Source of the DNA: Dendrolimus kikuchii
Taxonomy: Eukaryota; Arthropoda; Insecta; Lepidoptera; Lasiocampidae
Direction: 5' to 3'
Assembly: GCA_019925095.2 (NCBI GenBank)
Contig: CM034398.1
Span: forward strand, 6,463,001-6,527,000
DNA length: 64,000 bases
Shown here: in pieces, positions 20,690 through 30,491 of the stretch
Layout: each line of letters opens with the position of its first letter
Position numbering within the stretch: the first letter of the stretch is position 1
Notes under the pieces: generated by a model
The model's input: the letters and a program-made list of their open reading frames with translations, nothing else
What the model was told of the DNA's origin: nothing
The model's database searches: none
Program-made: the position numbers and the translations under genes

Positions 20690-22397
20690 TATTTTTGTGA
20701 AGGGTCTCCAATCGGATCATCCTCTTGACAAACGAAACCGGACATCTGTCATAGTGAGGTTCTACCTTTAGGGTGCGAGCAGCGGCTTTCGCCAGAGCAT
20801 CCGCTCTATCATTTTCCTTCACCTCAGCATGTGTCACCCAGAACAGAGATACCCTCCTTGCCCATTGCCATACTCTGTGTAATGTTCTTCCTAGCTCTGA
20901 CGGCAAGATGGTGTGTGCTGCTCCAATCCCTCACTGATTGGAGTGCCGAACACGAATTACTGTAAATGCCAAAGCTGTCTTCTGGGCAGGCTAGGATCTC
21001 CTCTGTAGCCTTGCATATGGCCAAGAGTTCCGCCTGATAGGCCGTGCAGTAGGACGGGAGCTTCAATTTCCGATTTGTCATTTCATCATCATTGTCCCAA
21101 AAGGACAATGATGCCCCCACTTTAATTTTGCTCCCGTCCATGAAGATACGTACTGCTTGCGCGCGATGGTCGTCGACCTCAGTTTGGTCTATCAGAGATA
21201 CGAACCCCAGATCCACATGTTCAGCTGGGTGGGGCGTGTGTACGTAGGCAACCCTCCTCTGAACCTCCCTGTCCGCAAGCATTGGCAGGACTACTCCTCT
21301 CTTCGCCTCATACAGGGCTTTAGCTTCCTGTATGCGGAGGTCTAGAGGGAGTATTCCTACCAGCACTATAGACGCGTTTAGGGAGACTGTTCGGTAGGCC
21401 TTGCACAGTTTCTGGGCGAAGCCCCGCTGTATAACGCCTAGTTGCTTCCGTACTCCTTGGCTTGGCAGTTGCCGGAGCCCAGGCGCTTGCCGCGTACATA
21501 GTGATCGGTTCGACAACTGCAACGTAGATGGATCGGATGACTTCCGGGTGAAGACCCCAGCTGACTTTGGCAGTGCGCGCTATCTACTTATAGATAGTAA
21601 GAGCCTTCGCGCAGACATTCTTTGCGTGAGCATTGAATGTCAGCGCTCTATCTATTGCCAGCCTGAGGATCTTCACCTCCGAGGACATGCTAATGTCAAC
21701 CTCCCCATACACAGGCGTGGATAGTCGTACTTCCGTTTCCTGGTTATTGTCATTGCGAAGGTCTTGTGCGGAGCGAAGCGTAGCTTGTTACGCACACCCC
21801 ATTCCTGTATAAAGGCGAGCGTGGCATTAGCCTGTCGCTCAATCGCCAATCCGATTTCACCGTCGAAAAGGAACATAGCACGTCATCAGCATAGGCCTGG
21901 CAGTAGACTCCTATTTTGTCCAGCTCATGTAGTAGTAGATCCAGCAACAAGTCCCAGAGAATCGGTCCTCCTATGGAGCCTTGTACGCATCTCTTATTTG
22001 TGGCCTTGGTGACTTGCTCCCCTGCGTATCTGATTGTTACCAGCCTGTTCTGCAGATAACTGCCCAACACCTTCTGGATATTTACTGGGCAGGTATTTTC
22101 GGCCAGTCGGATCCTTATCATCGGCCACCACGCGCTGTCGCACGCTCCCTCTATCTCTAGTGAAACTAAAGTTACAAGTCTCTTCTCTGTTAACTTTCCG
22201 CGGATGTGGTTCACTAAATCATAGAGGGAGTCCTCTGTGCTTCGTTGGGGTAGGAAACCATACTGCCGGGAGCTAAACTTCGGTACCAGGTACCACCGCA
22301 GTCTTCCCATCAGCATCTTCTCAAACATTTTGCCCGTCACTGGCAGAAAGCCAATAGGCCTATGCGATCTGGGCACATTATAGATTTTCTTCATTTC
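20690..22397 (-). pseudogene. R1-clade LINE fragment: reverse transcriptase and RNase H
   Basis: This is part of the ORF2 polyprotein of a non-LTR retrotransposon, which copies element RNA into DNA at the target. Reading leftwards from 22394 it has the RT core: QYGFLPQRST, SLEIEGACDSAWW (motif A), QGSIGGPILW (motif B) and AYADDV (motif C, the YADD box). After frame changes come the thumb region and an RNase H domain with FMDGSK and AYQAELLAICKATEEIL. It closes with HYDRCPVSFVKRMIRLETL. At least three frameshifts break it. In motif A the catalytic Asp of LDIEGAFD is Glu. Both ends are missing: the endonuclease half is absent and homology stops abruptly at about 20695. The clade call rests on overall resemblance and is less sure than the LINE call. 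Confidence 0.85.
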
Positions 22398-22474
22398 AAG
22401 CTCTTAGAATCCAAGCTGTTTTGGATGAAAATGTTGTGCATATTTGTTGGGATATCATGTCTATTTTGCAAATA

Positions 22475-22722
22475 TATATCGAGGCCTTCTTAACAAATGG
22501 GCGTATACGCAAAAATGCAATTTTGTTGTTGTTTACTAAAATCTATGCATGTTACAATTTAGAAAGTCTTACCAGTATTCAAGTGTACCTAAATAGACGG
22601 GTATTTCAAATATCAGCCCTATACAATCAACTAGTTTTGTTTTATTCACAATGTTGTCCCTTGTGTAACACTGCACTTTTGTCTGTACGCCCATTTGTTA
22701 TGAAGCCCTCGATATGGAAGGA
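22475..22722. mobile_element. Foldback/MITE-like inverted repeat element
   Basis: The outer segments, about 22482-22530 and 22665-22720, are imperfect inverses sharing TACGCCCATTTGTTA and CCTCGATAT. They enclose about 135 bp. This is probably a non-autonomous TIR element. No clear target duplication was found. Confidence 0.5.
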
Positions 22723-23685
22723 AAAGACATTGTGCAGACCCCAAATAATTGTAAGGTGAAAGAAAAGAGTGTCGGCCCGTTAAGACAGAGTTAGTTGAGT
22801 TTTGACTGCGATCGAGGCGTAAATAATAATAAATATTCATTTGGAACGGGAATCTCACATCGACAGACTCCATATTTATGTTATTACGAACTTCAGCCTT
22901 ACTGTTTGGAAAGTCGTAACAATCTTTTGCAAATAAACGAAATGTTACTTAAACGCATGGTGACACGAGTTCACATCCCTATTGTGGTATTTTACCGGGA
23001 ATGCTACGAGGCAAATCGGTTTACCTGGAACAGCGGACGGTCTTTGTTTACCTACAAAGGGAGACAATGATATTTTTTGTCGATAATTCGACTCTGTAAC
23101 AAGCTAGTGGCTATTGTTACTGGTTAATGTTCTATGACGTTATTAGTTTCGTGGAAACACTTGAAGAGTCAACGACAGAGGGTCACTCGAAACTACGCTT
23201 CTACGACTCGGTGTAATTGCTAAAATCAATAATATCGTGACGTACAGGCGACCATTGAAAGCATTCCTGAAAATAGTAGAATCATAGAATATTAACACAG
23301 CTGAAGAAAAATAAAAGAAATTTGCTCTGCGTTTCTTTAGTCTTTTATATTTTCAAGTAACACTTTCAGAATATATTCATGAAAGCCGAATTGGTTTTGA
23401 TTTTTATGATTTTTTAGAGTCAATATATTCATAAATTAGATACACTTTTTTACATTTATTTGGCTTAGATTTCCTGATAATCTGGGATTTTTTCTATGGA
23501 ACAGGGAGAACGGTTCCACTAGGACCTAAAAGTTATGGAGGAAAAATATCAAGGTAGATTGAAACGTCACATGATATCATATTACTGCTGGTCTTTACAA
23601 AGACTCTTTCCAAAAAAACATTGTATAAGAAAAACTTATAAAAAGTGTTTTTCTGAAGAATAACGTAGGTTGCTTATTGGACAAA
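22723..23685. other. No gene recognised
   Basis: AT-rich. A 91-codon frame at 22795-23070 has no motif. Nothing supported. Confidence 0.35.
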
Positions 23686-23689
23686 TTGA

Positions 23690-23900
23690 ATCACCTCGAA
23701 AACGCAAAGTCTACTCTAAAATGCTTTAAAGTGATAGCAAACACGCCATACGATATATGGACGCCGCGCATACAGCGTATGTGCACCGCGTCAGGCGTCT
23801 GAGAGAAACTACTTCAGTGCATTTTCATATATTCATCTGTCGCGTACAATAAATAAATACAACGTCATGCTAGACGCAGCCTTCGACTTGTGTGACAGGC
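23690..23900. repeat. Unclassified repeat with CpG-rich hairpin
   Basis: GACGCC...GCGCATAC / GTATGTGC...GGCGTC forms a compound hairpin at about 23760-23802. The surrounding block looks like a dispersed repeat, but there is no second copy in the window. Confidence 0.3.
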
Positions 23901-23989
23901 CATTGCCTTAGTATTAAGTATTTAAGACATAATTATTAGGATGAATTCTAAAATAATGTTCATAATAAAAAGGATCGCGCGTTTAAATA

Positions 23990-24110
23990 ACTTGTTCTTC
24001 TTCTTCTAAGTCGTTCCTTCATTGCTGTGGATCCTGTCTTTGATGGCAGTAAATAATTGCTCTCTTCCACTGAAATCGGTTCCGAGCACCTTGTTATCAT
24101 TTTACTTTTA
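23990..24110. repeat. Possible LINE remnant
   Basis: A block with GTCGTTCCTTCATTGCTGTGG resembles a lepidopteran LINE-associated sequence that I recall only loosely. Low confidence. Confidence 0.25.
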
Positions 24111-24156
24111 AAATTTCATCATAGAGATAATTTTCATTTCTGTATAAATAATAAAA

Positions 24157-24420
24157 CCGACAGCAATGAAAGTGATCTGTACATTTGACCTGACCTACTT
24201 AGTTACACGCTAATTTCGAATCTGAGGTCCGTACACCCTTAGAAATTTGAGTAAATTGCGAAAAACTGAAATAAAATAGCCACTTTTAGCGGATTTTCGC
24301 AATTTACTCCAAATTTGAAGGGTGTACAAGCCAAACAAACTTCAGATTCGGATTCAGAACGTTGAAAAACATATAGGTAGGTGGGTCTGGTCAAATGTAC
24401 AGACCACTTTTGTGTGCCGG
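24157..24420. mobile_element. TIR MITE, family B, complete copy
   Basis: Long terminal inverted repeats run inward from CCGACA / the inverse TGTGCCGG. They share CTGTACATTTGACC, a GAATCTGA(G/A)GT block, a GTACACCCTT block and GTAAATTGCGAAAA, leaving only about 30 bp in the centre. The element is 264 bp. A diverged copy is at 12566-12930. The target duplication is not clear. Confidence 0.65.
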
Positions 24421-24554
24421 TATAAACATAAAACTATTTGACTCGTTAGAATTTTGACGTCACCAAGCAGTATTCCTACCAGACAAAATCAAGGAGGCCG
24501 TGAAGTTTTGTATAATGATAAAAAGTGTCTCACGTGATAGGACTGTCAAGTACC

Positions 24555-24840
24555 CGTGTCCTTATCCGTGCAGGAACGGAGAATGTATACAATTTCGTGC
24601 GGGCGGGCAGCCTATCATAAGAGGCGACTAAACAACCCACAGCCAGGTGATAGAGTATCTATGGATCGTTTGGATGGCTACCACTCCTGGTCTAGAGTAT
24701 GCCGCCATACCAACTTTGGAGTTGTGTTCCGGCATTAGTGGCCAGGTTGCAGTCCCCCTTTAGAGAGCGGCAACATATTAGTAGCACTTTTGGTGTTACA
24801 AGTGTCCACAAGCGATGGTAACCATGATATCATTCGATGT
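24555..24840 (+). mobile_element. SINE-like retroposon, family D, copy 1
   Basis: This is the only plus-strand copy of a ~286-bp repeat also found, inverted, at 26786-27071, 47540-47846 and 61880-62187. It starts TATCCGTGCAGGAACGGAG like the others. It includes AAGAGGCGACTAAACAACCC and CTGGTCTAGAGTATGCCGCC blocks. It ends near GCGATGGTAACCATG, short of the A-rich tail. The shared 5' end in all four copies points to a short independent retroposon rather than random LINE truncation. Confidence 0.6.
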
Positions 24841-25309
24841 TCATTGATACGGGTGTAAAATGTTTTACTGATAGCTCTAATACACGTTCAGCTTATGCTG
24901 AGTCATTTAATTTTACTTTTAGCAGAAAGAAACCTTGACCTCATTGCTATACTTTAATGTGAATCGATAAAGTTTTTTTTAAATGGTATACTTACTGCTA
25001 AGTATGATTTGGTCCGCATAGTTTAAAAAAAATGAGGTAAATAAGGAACTGGAATGCTGGAACATTTATTTCTTTAATTCTTATAATACAAACAGTCAAT
25101 GAATCCATCTAGGAACGGAGAAAGAGACGAGAGAAAAAGTAGGTTCAGTCAAATTATAAATTCACTTGAAGTGGACCGATTTCCACTTTAAGGACTATTT
25201 AATATATACTTACAATTATAGTTTTGTGGATTTCATGAAAGACTATAGGATTATTGATACTTCTTATATACCTGGTATATCTGGGAGAATGTAAGTGTTA
25301 GTCTCTCTT

Positions 25310-25915
25310 TTCTTTAACCTTCTCCCAACTATTTGGGGTCGGCATAATATGTCTTTTCCTTCCACACTCGTCTATTCTTCACACTACAAATCAGCATATC
25401 GTCCTTTACATAATTCATCCATCTCTCTTTTGTTCTACCTTAACATTTGTACCTATCCATCTTGTATTTTAACATTCTTTTTGTCACGTGACTTCCAAAT
25501 TCAAATTTAAAAGTTTTATTCCAAATAAGTTCCACTGGAGAATACTTTTTGAGGGTCATACCTAAAAGTTATAATTTAATTTTACTTCCTAGTCCTATGT
25601 ACACCGCTTAGCAATGTGTATGTCGCAAATGTATGTTTCATCTCTCCTCATTACTTGCCCATACTACTTTAATCTTCTTCCTTTTCATTTTTCAGTCACG
25701 GGTGCAACTTTCAAAGATCGCCTTATTTACTCATTTTTTACCTTATCCATTCTTGTAACACCACACATCCGTCTCAACATTCTCATCTCAGCTGAGTGCA
25801 GATGTTTGTGGTTTATCACTTTAGTGGCCCAACATTCGGACCCGCACAGTATGACTAGTCGTATGACAGATTTATTTAGTTTTAGTGGCATTAGTTTGTC
25901 GTATGTCATATTGGT
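25310..25915 (-). pseudogene. RTE-type LINE ORF2 C-terminal fragment, interrupted
   Basis: On the minus strand, 25909-25727 reads LYGSECWA-like (LCGSECWATK) and AEMRMLRRMCGVTR, the conserved C-terminal region of RTE-clade ORF2. 25660-25617 continues as GQVMRRDETY. 25495-25310 continues as KERWMNYVKDDML and ends in a 3' region with CCCCAAATAGTTGGGAGAAGG. Between them, 25496-25616 is an inserted piece of the LINE tail family of 8870-9062. The open frame is broken in several places. Confidence 0.7.
25496..25616 (+). mobile_element. Insertion of LINE tail repeat into the RTE fragment
   Basis: CAAATTCAAATTTAAAAGTTTT, TTCCACTGGAGAA and CTATGTACACCGCTTAGC match 8170-8204 and 8875-8955. It splits the RTE C-terminal sequence, so it arrived later. 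Confidence 0.6.
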
Positions 25916-25916
25916 T

Positions 25917-26621
25917 ACCGGTCTCCACTTTAGGTGGATAAATAATGTTAATAATTAATAATGTAATGATAATGATAATGTTATTGTGGACTGTGGCAAA
26001 AATGCGTCTTGTTTATATCGTTAAAAAAACGCCGCAGTGATTAGCTACATCGGTGTATTTGCATACCATATCAACTATCAATGCTTATCATTAACAGATA
26101 ATAACAATATCCCATCACAAATAACGCCTTAAACTCATTGCTACCACTGTGTGAAACGTTCACTAACACTAATGTTATCCCAGATGAAGCAGGGACATTA
26201 ATGACAATGATGAAAGTTTACGTCAATAAACACAACAAGCGTAATATTTAAATTGTATTTCTGTACAAACATTAAATAAACAATACAAGTTCCAGGAAAA
26301 TAAATAATGGCTGTTTAGAAACGATAGGTTTTTTATAAATACCAGGAAACGCCACATTGTTTGCGTTTAAAAATGTTGAAATTATGTTACTGGAAATTGA
26401 CAATTGCTGACATACTTATAGTAGCTGCGGGTACACGTAAATTTGTAAAAACGTGATACTTACTTAAGGCTACTCATCACACTCATAACCGATACAGAAA
26501 TCTAAAAATGTAATAAAATATATTTTCTAATTCTCACATCGTATTTATTTATTTTTTCAAAATATGCAATTTATGGTTAAATAACATTGATGCCCCCACG
26601 CACTTTTGAAAGGAAACATCT
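25917..26621. other. AT-rich stretch, nothing recognised
   Basis: No supported feature. Confidence 0.4.
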
Positions 26622-27180
26622 TAGCTGTGCAATTTCATGCACCTAGCAACTGACATTGTTTTTAAAATGAATATTTTTCCATTTTGTTTACTAGGCAATT
26701 TGCTGATCTATTGTGCTTGCCAAAACATGTAAAAACTATGTCAAAATATGGTATCGTTCCTAATAATCCTAAGGAAAAGTATATAAACGGCCTTTTTTTA
26801 TTGTATGATTCAGCAGATAGGCAGACTGCCCATCTGATGGCAAGTGGTTATTATAGCCTATGCACATTTGCAACATCAAAGGTGCTATAAATGCGGCCAC
26901 TAATACCGGAACACAACTCAAAGTTGTTATGGTGGCATACTCTAGATCAGGGGTGGTTGCCATCTCTACGGGCAAATACCCTACCATCTGGCTGTGGGTA
27001 GTACGGTCGCCTCTTACGAAAGGCCGCCCGGCCGCAGGAAATTATATTCTTTCTCCATTCCTGCAATGAAGAAAGTATATATCGGAGAATTTTATCGGCA
27101 TATCGTCGTTCATTACTTTTTTATTCTGTGGTGTAAAATTTCGTAGAATGCACTTGCTAGGTTTTGAAATTGTGCAGCTA
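26622..27180. mobile_element. TIR MITE, family E, with nested retroposon
   Basis: The ends are TAGCTGTGCAATTTCA and its near inverse (TGAAATTGTGCAGCTA). The same element without an insertion is at 34888-35110, sharing TTGTGCTTGC-AAAACATGTAAA and AGAATGCACTTGCTAG. Removing 26786-27071 and one target duplication restores the MITE to about 263 bp. Confidence 0.65.
26786..27071 (-). mobile_element. SINE-like retroposon, family D, copy 2 (nested)
   Basis: 286 bp flanked by the 10-bp direct repeat AAAGTATATA (26776-26785 and 27072-27081), a target duplication of retroposition. In the minus-strand sense it begins CTTCATTGCAGGAATGG and ends ...ACAATAAAAAAAGG, an AATAAA signal with an A-rich tail. 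It has no tRNA-like A/B box that I can see, so the head is not of the usual tRNA type. Mobilisation by a LINE is inferred. Confidence 0.7.
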
Positions 27181-27181
27181 A

Positions 27182-27689
27182 TCTTCTCAGCTATTTACTT
27201 AATAAAGTCGTCACCAAGAAACATTTGGCTTTTTTTTATACTATAGAACGATATCCTACACGGTACACACTTAATTTTTTTTCATCACTTACATTCTAAG
27301 GCGGCCATTAACAGGATTTAATCAATTTTTATTTCATTAAACCGTTATATAGATGTATATAATTACCTTTTTGTCAAATCTTATCCAGATTGATAGCAGT
27401 TTTTGAATAAATGACTGTTAAACATACATATTTTATACAGACAAAAAGACTTAATTAAAGAAGTTACGCTACGAAACCCTAATAAGATTTGTGTTATGAG
27501 ACGTAACATAATAATAATAATTTTGTAAAGAAACTTTGTTATATTTTTACATTTAATATCATAATCCACCGCGACGAGCGATGTTTAGCCTTAAGTCAGC
27601 AACAGCCTTCGATATAAAAGGGGTAATATAAAATGTTGATTTACTTTATGAAATCAAGTACTAGGAAAATACGAGTTATATGTGTGTGG
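27182..27689. other. AT-rich stretch, nothing recognised
   Basis: No supported feature. Confidence 0.4.
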
Positions 27690-27895
27690 GAGAAGCTCAA
27701 TGCAGTGCCGCTGCGGACGGAACAAGGTGGGATGGTTGCGCGGGCGCAGGTATGCGGGTTCTCAGAAAGCGCCGCGTCCGTTTTTGCTCCTTTTTCGATT
27801 CGAGTTTACCGAGAATCGAATGGCCCGGTGGCGGGCCTACTCGGAACTCGTAATTAATCCTTGGAAGCCTCCGACCCGAGGGTTGTTGTAAGAAA
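27690..27895 (+). repeat. GC-rich block shared with 56930-57055
   Basis: GATGGTTG and GCGCGGGCGCAGGTA, then GTTCTC-GAAAGCGCC, recur at 56930-56985 with an 8-bp insertion or deletion. Both copies contain CAG before GTA(T/A)G, which mimics a splice donor. It could be an exon-like sequence or a GC-rich repeat; a repeat is more likely because there are two copies. Confidence 0.4.
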
Positions 27896-28428
27896 TCGCC
27901 AGCATTATGACTTCATTTTTGTTTATTTTTTTTGCATTGTCTCATTTTGAAAATTGTGCATGGGTTATTGTTCGCAGAAGGTCCAACAATACCCCCGCAT
28001 ATGTACGATGTATATGCGCAGCCATTAAGTTTAATGCAACGTTCTCCTTTGACCTTAGCTCTAGGAAATGCTTACATAAGGATTTACTTCCAAGAAACGA
28101 TTGCGTGTTTTTATAAGACTTACGACTGATTTTAATATTAATGTACTCTGATAATGGCTCTTTGAGATATAAATAACTATGCAACTGATTTGTAATTCAC
28201 TCTTTTTGCCATTATTTCAAAATACTCAACGGATATTGTTCAATCTGTTCTGTTGACAACATTAAGTATTTCGACCATTTTGACTTATTTTAGAACTTTT
28301 TGTTCCATACTACAAAAGTAAGGGGGCACATTTCACTATTTTGGAAGCGAATATTTATTTAAAGCAACGTTGTAACTACAGATTTTTCAAGATCTGAATA
28401 ATGATATCCCGGACTATATAAGTCGTGC

Positions 28429-28572
28429 GCAGAAGGTTTGCCGATGGTCGCCCCTCCCGCTGCCTATGACTGGGACCAGAGCTTGTCTGAGTAATACTAA
28501 GAACCAGGCGATCGCGGGTCGCGGTTGTGGGAGGCGGGAGGGGTTGTCATCAGCAAATGTTCTGCACCCGAC
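28429..28572. repeat. Foldback with ~35-bp GC-rich arms
   Basis: The left arm 28430-28463 and right arm about 28535-28570 pair through CAGAA, TTTGC, GATG and CCCCTCCCGC. About 70 bp lie between them. It may be a MITE or an RNA hairpin. Differences favour neither strand. Confidence 0.45.
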
Positions 28573-28575
28573 TTA

Positions 28576-29716
28576 TAATATGGATACTGAATTTATATCT
28601 GATTTTGTTTTTCCACGTTTTTTACCCCATAGTGTAGTGACCATGTAGCGACATTATAGACTACTCCTTCCTGTCAAATTCATCGGTACAGTACGGTATA
28701 GTTTCTGAGAAAAATAACTGTAACGTAAAATAATCAACCGTTAGCAGAATAGCCCGTCCATTGCGATTTTACATAGGGGAAGCGATAGCATTGTTGGCAC
28801 CCCAGTACAATGTTAGGCACCCTATTATTTTATTTAAAACATTAAGAAATATCAATATTTTTATTGCATTTTGTAGGCATACAATGATAATAATCATATT
28901 ATTGTATGGGTACAAAATATGAAGGTTTTTTAATATCTGGAATAAATCGACTGGATGCCAATCATTGGGTGAGATATCGACAAGGTATAGTTTACCTTAC
29001 AAGGATTCCGTTTACGTATTAATATACATAATTACATATAGTAAAGGTAGTTTTGTTTATATTACCTATAAAGTATTGTACATATGGATTCTTTTTGTAA
29101 TTGTTTATTTTGCTATGCAATAAAGTGTTATATCTAATAACTTTTCCGTTTTAACTCTTGCAATTAATATTACCTTTAATTTGTCATTCTTTCGCGGTTT
29201 TACTACATCATCGTTATTTCAACCACACCACTAGTGAGTTTTTCAATGCCATGAAATTCTCAATTGGCCACACCACTCGGCTTGTTGGGATAGGGTTGGG
29301 TTCAATGTAAAAGAGGTAAAAGAACACAGCCGCCTGCAGCGCTTTCCCAGAACAGGCGGCTAGTTTAAATTTCAATGGCCGACTACTGCGAACCGCCTCG
29401 ACGGTTTCGTCCTATTGAAATACTGCTTTGATCTCGGTGCACTGCCCCGGAAAATCCGCCGTTTTTTCACAAGTCATTAGAGGTCATATTGAATGTTAGT
29501 TTCTTATTCATTTCACTTACAAAACGTGAAACCTTATTATCTATACTATATTATAAATATGTGTGTAATTCCCTAGTATTTGTTTTATTAATTAATTGTT
29601 GTGCCGTAAACTAATTTTGGAATTTAAAATTAGATAACAATGGAATAATTTATAATATGAAACTGTATTGAAATACTCAATTTCTGAAATAAATGAATTA
29701 TTATTCTAATATATGT
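28576..29716. other. No gene recognised; one short GC hairpin
   Basis: Mostly AT-rich. At 29328-29361 a 9-bp perfect stem (AGCCGCCTG and its inverse) encloses 16 bases, within a GC-richer patch at 29240-29465 that has no coding signal. Confidence 0.35.
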
Positions 29717-30341
29717 CTTTGGAGACCATGGGCCATAAAAATGGCCCAGACATTTGGAGGGCTTGCGTGGGGCCATGGGAAGGCCAACACGTAGAGGCCC
29801 CTGGACAAATTTAATGTAAATGTGGCGTGACACTGACCAGCGATTATCCCTGTCTACATACACCATGTAGTAATGCACCCAAGGACAAGCTCCGGCCAGT
29901 GTAGGACTATTGTGGGAAATGAGGACAAAAAGTACCGGGCTATTGGGGTGAACTGCTAGTGGTACTAGGGGTCTGGGAATATGGGGATTATGGCGTCTGC
30001 CCGTCGCAATGTTCGGGGAACATGGAAAAATGGGCAGACGGTGACTCACCACTCCCTGCATGGGCCCCAAAAAATGCCATAGAAGACAGGGGCAACATGG
30101 GTGTGAGTGGCTAAGGGGTGAACTGTAGGTTCACCGAAGCTACTTTTGACGTAATGCCAGTTATCACTTCCACCCCTGGAGCTTGAGTCTTAGCTCTAGC
30201 GCTCTAAACTCCGTTCCGACTGGTTAAGGCAAGCTCGGAGGCGGGGGCCTTGCCTTGGCCCCCGGAGTCAGGTACGAGGTGTCGCTACTCACCTAAGGCT
30301 TCGCCACAAAGCCCCCCTGCGGGTTATTATTATTATTATTA
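29717..30341 (+). repeat. GC-rich dispersed repeat with (TTA)n tail
   Basis: A 0.6-kb GC-rich block abruptly bounded by AT-rich DNA, ending in GCCCCCCTGCGGG and about six TTA units. The tail suggests a 5'-truncated non-LTR retroelement on the plus strand. A 146-codon minus-strand frame runs across it but shows no recognised domain. No second copy is in the window. Confidence 0.5.
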
Positions 30342-30349
30342 TAAATAGG

Positions 30350-30490
30350 AAAATTTAGTTAATTTCTTTGTAGCAAGTAATCTCTTAAAAGCTACATTAT
30401 TCCTAAGTGACATAGGCTATATTTGATTGAGAATAATAATATTTTTTATTTTTTTAATGGCGCTCAGCAAAGTGGGCACGTGACAGCTAG
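30350..30490 (+). mobile_element. 5'-truncated Helitron-like element
   Basis: It shares AAAGCTACATTATTCC(T/C)(A/G)AGTGACATAGG with the complete element at 12937-13324. It ends in a CGCTCAGCAAAGTGGGCA hairpin, then ten bases ending in CTAG before a T. The 5' end is missing. Confidence 0.65.
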
Positions 30491-30491
30491 T

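Noticed and set aside
29630..30070. 146-codon minus-strand frame
   Set aside because: Lies in a GC-rich repeat with a (TTA)n tail pointing the other way; no domain recognised.
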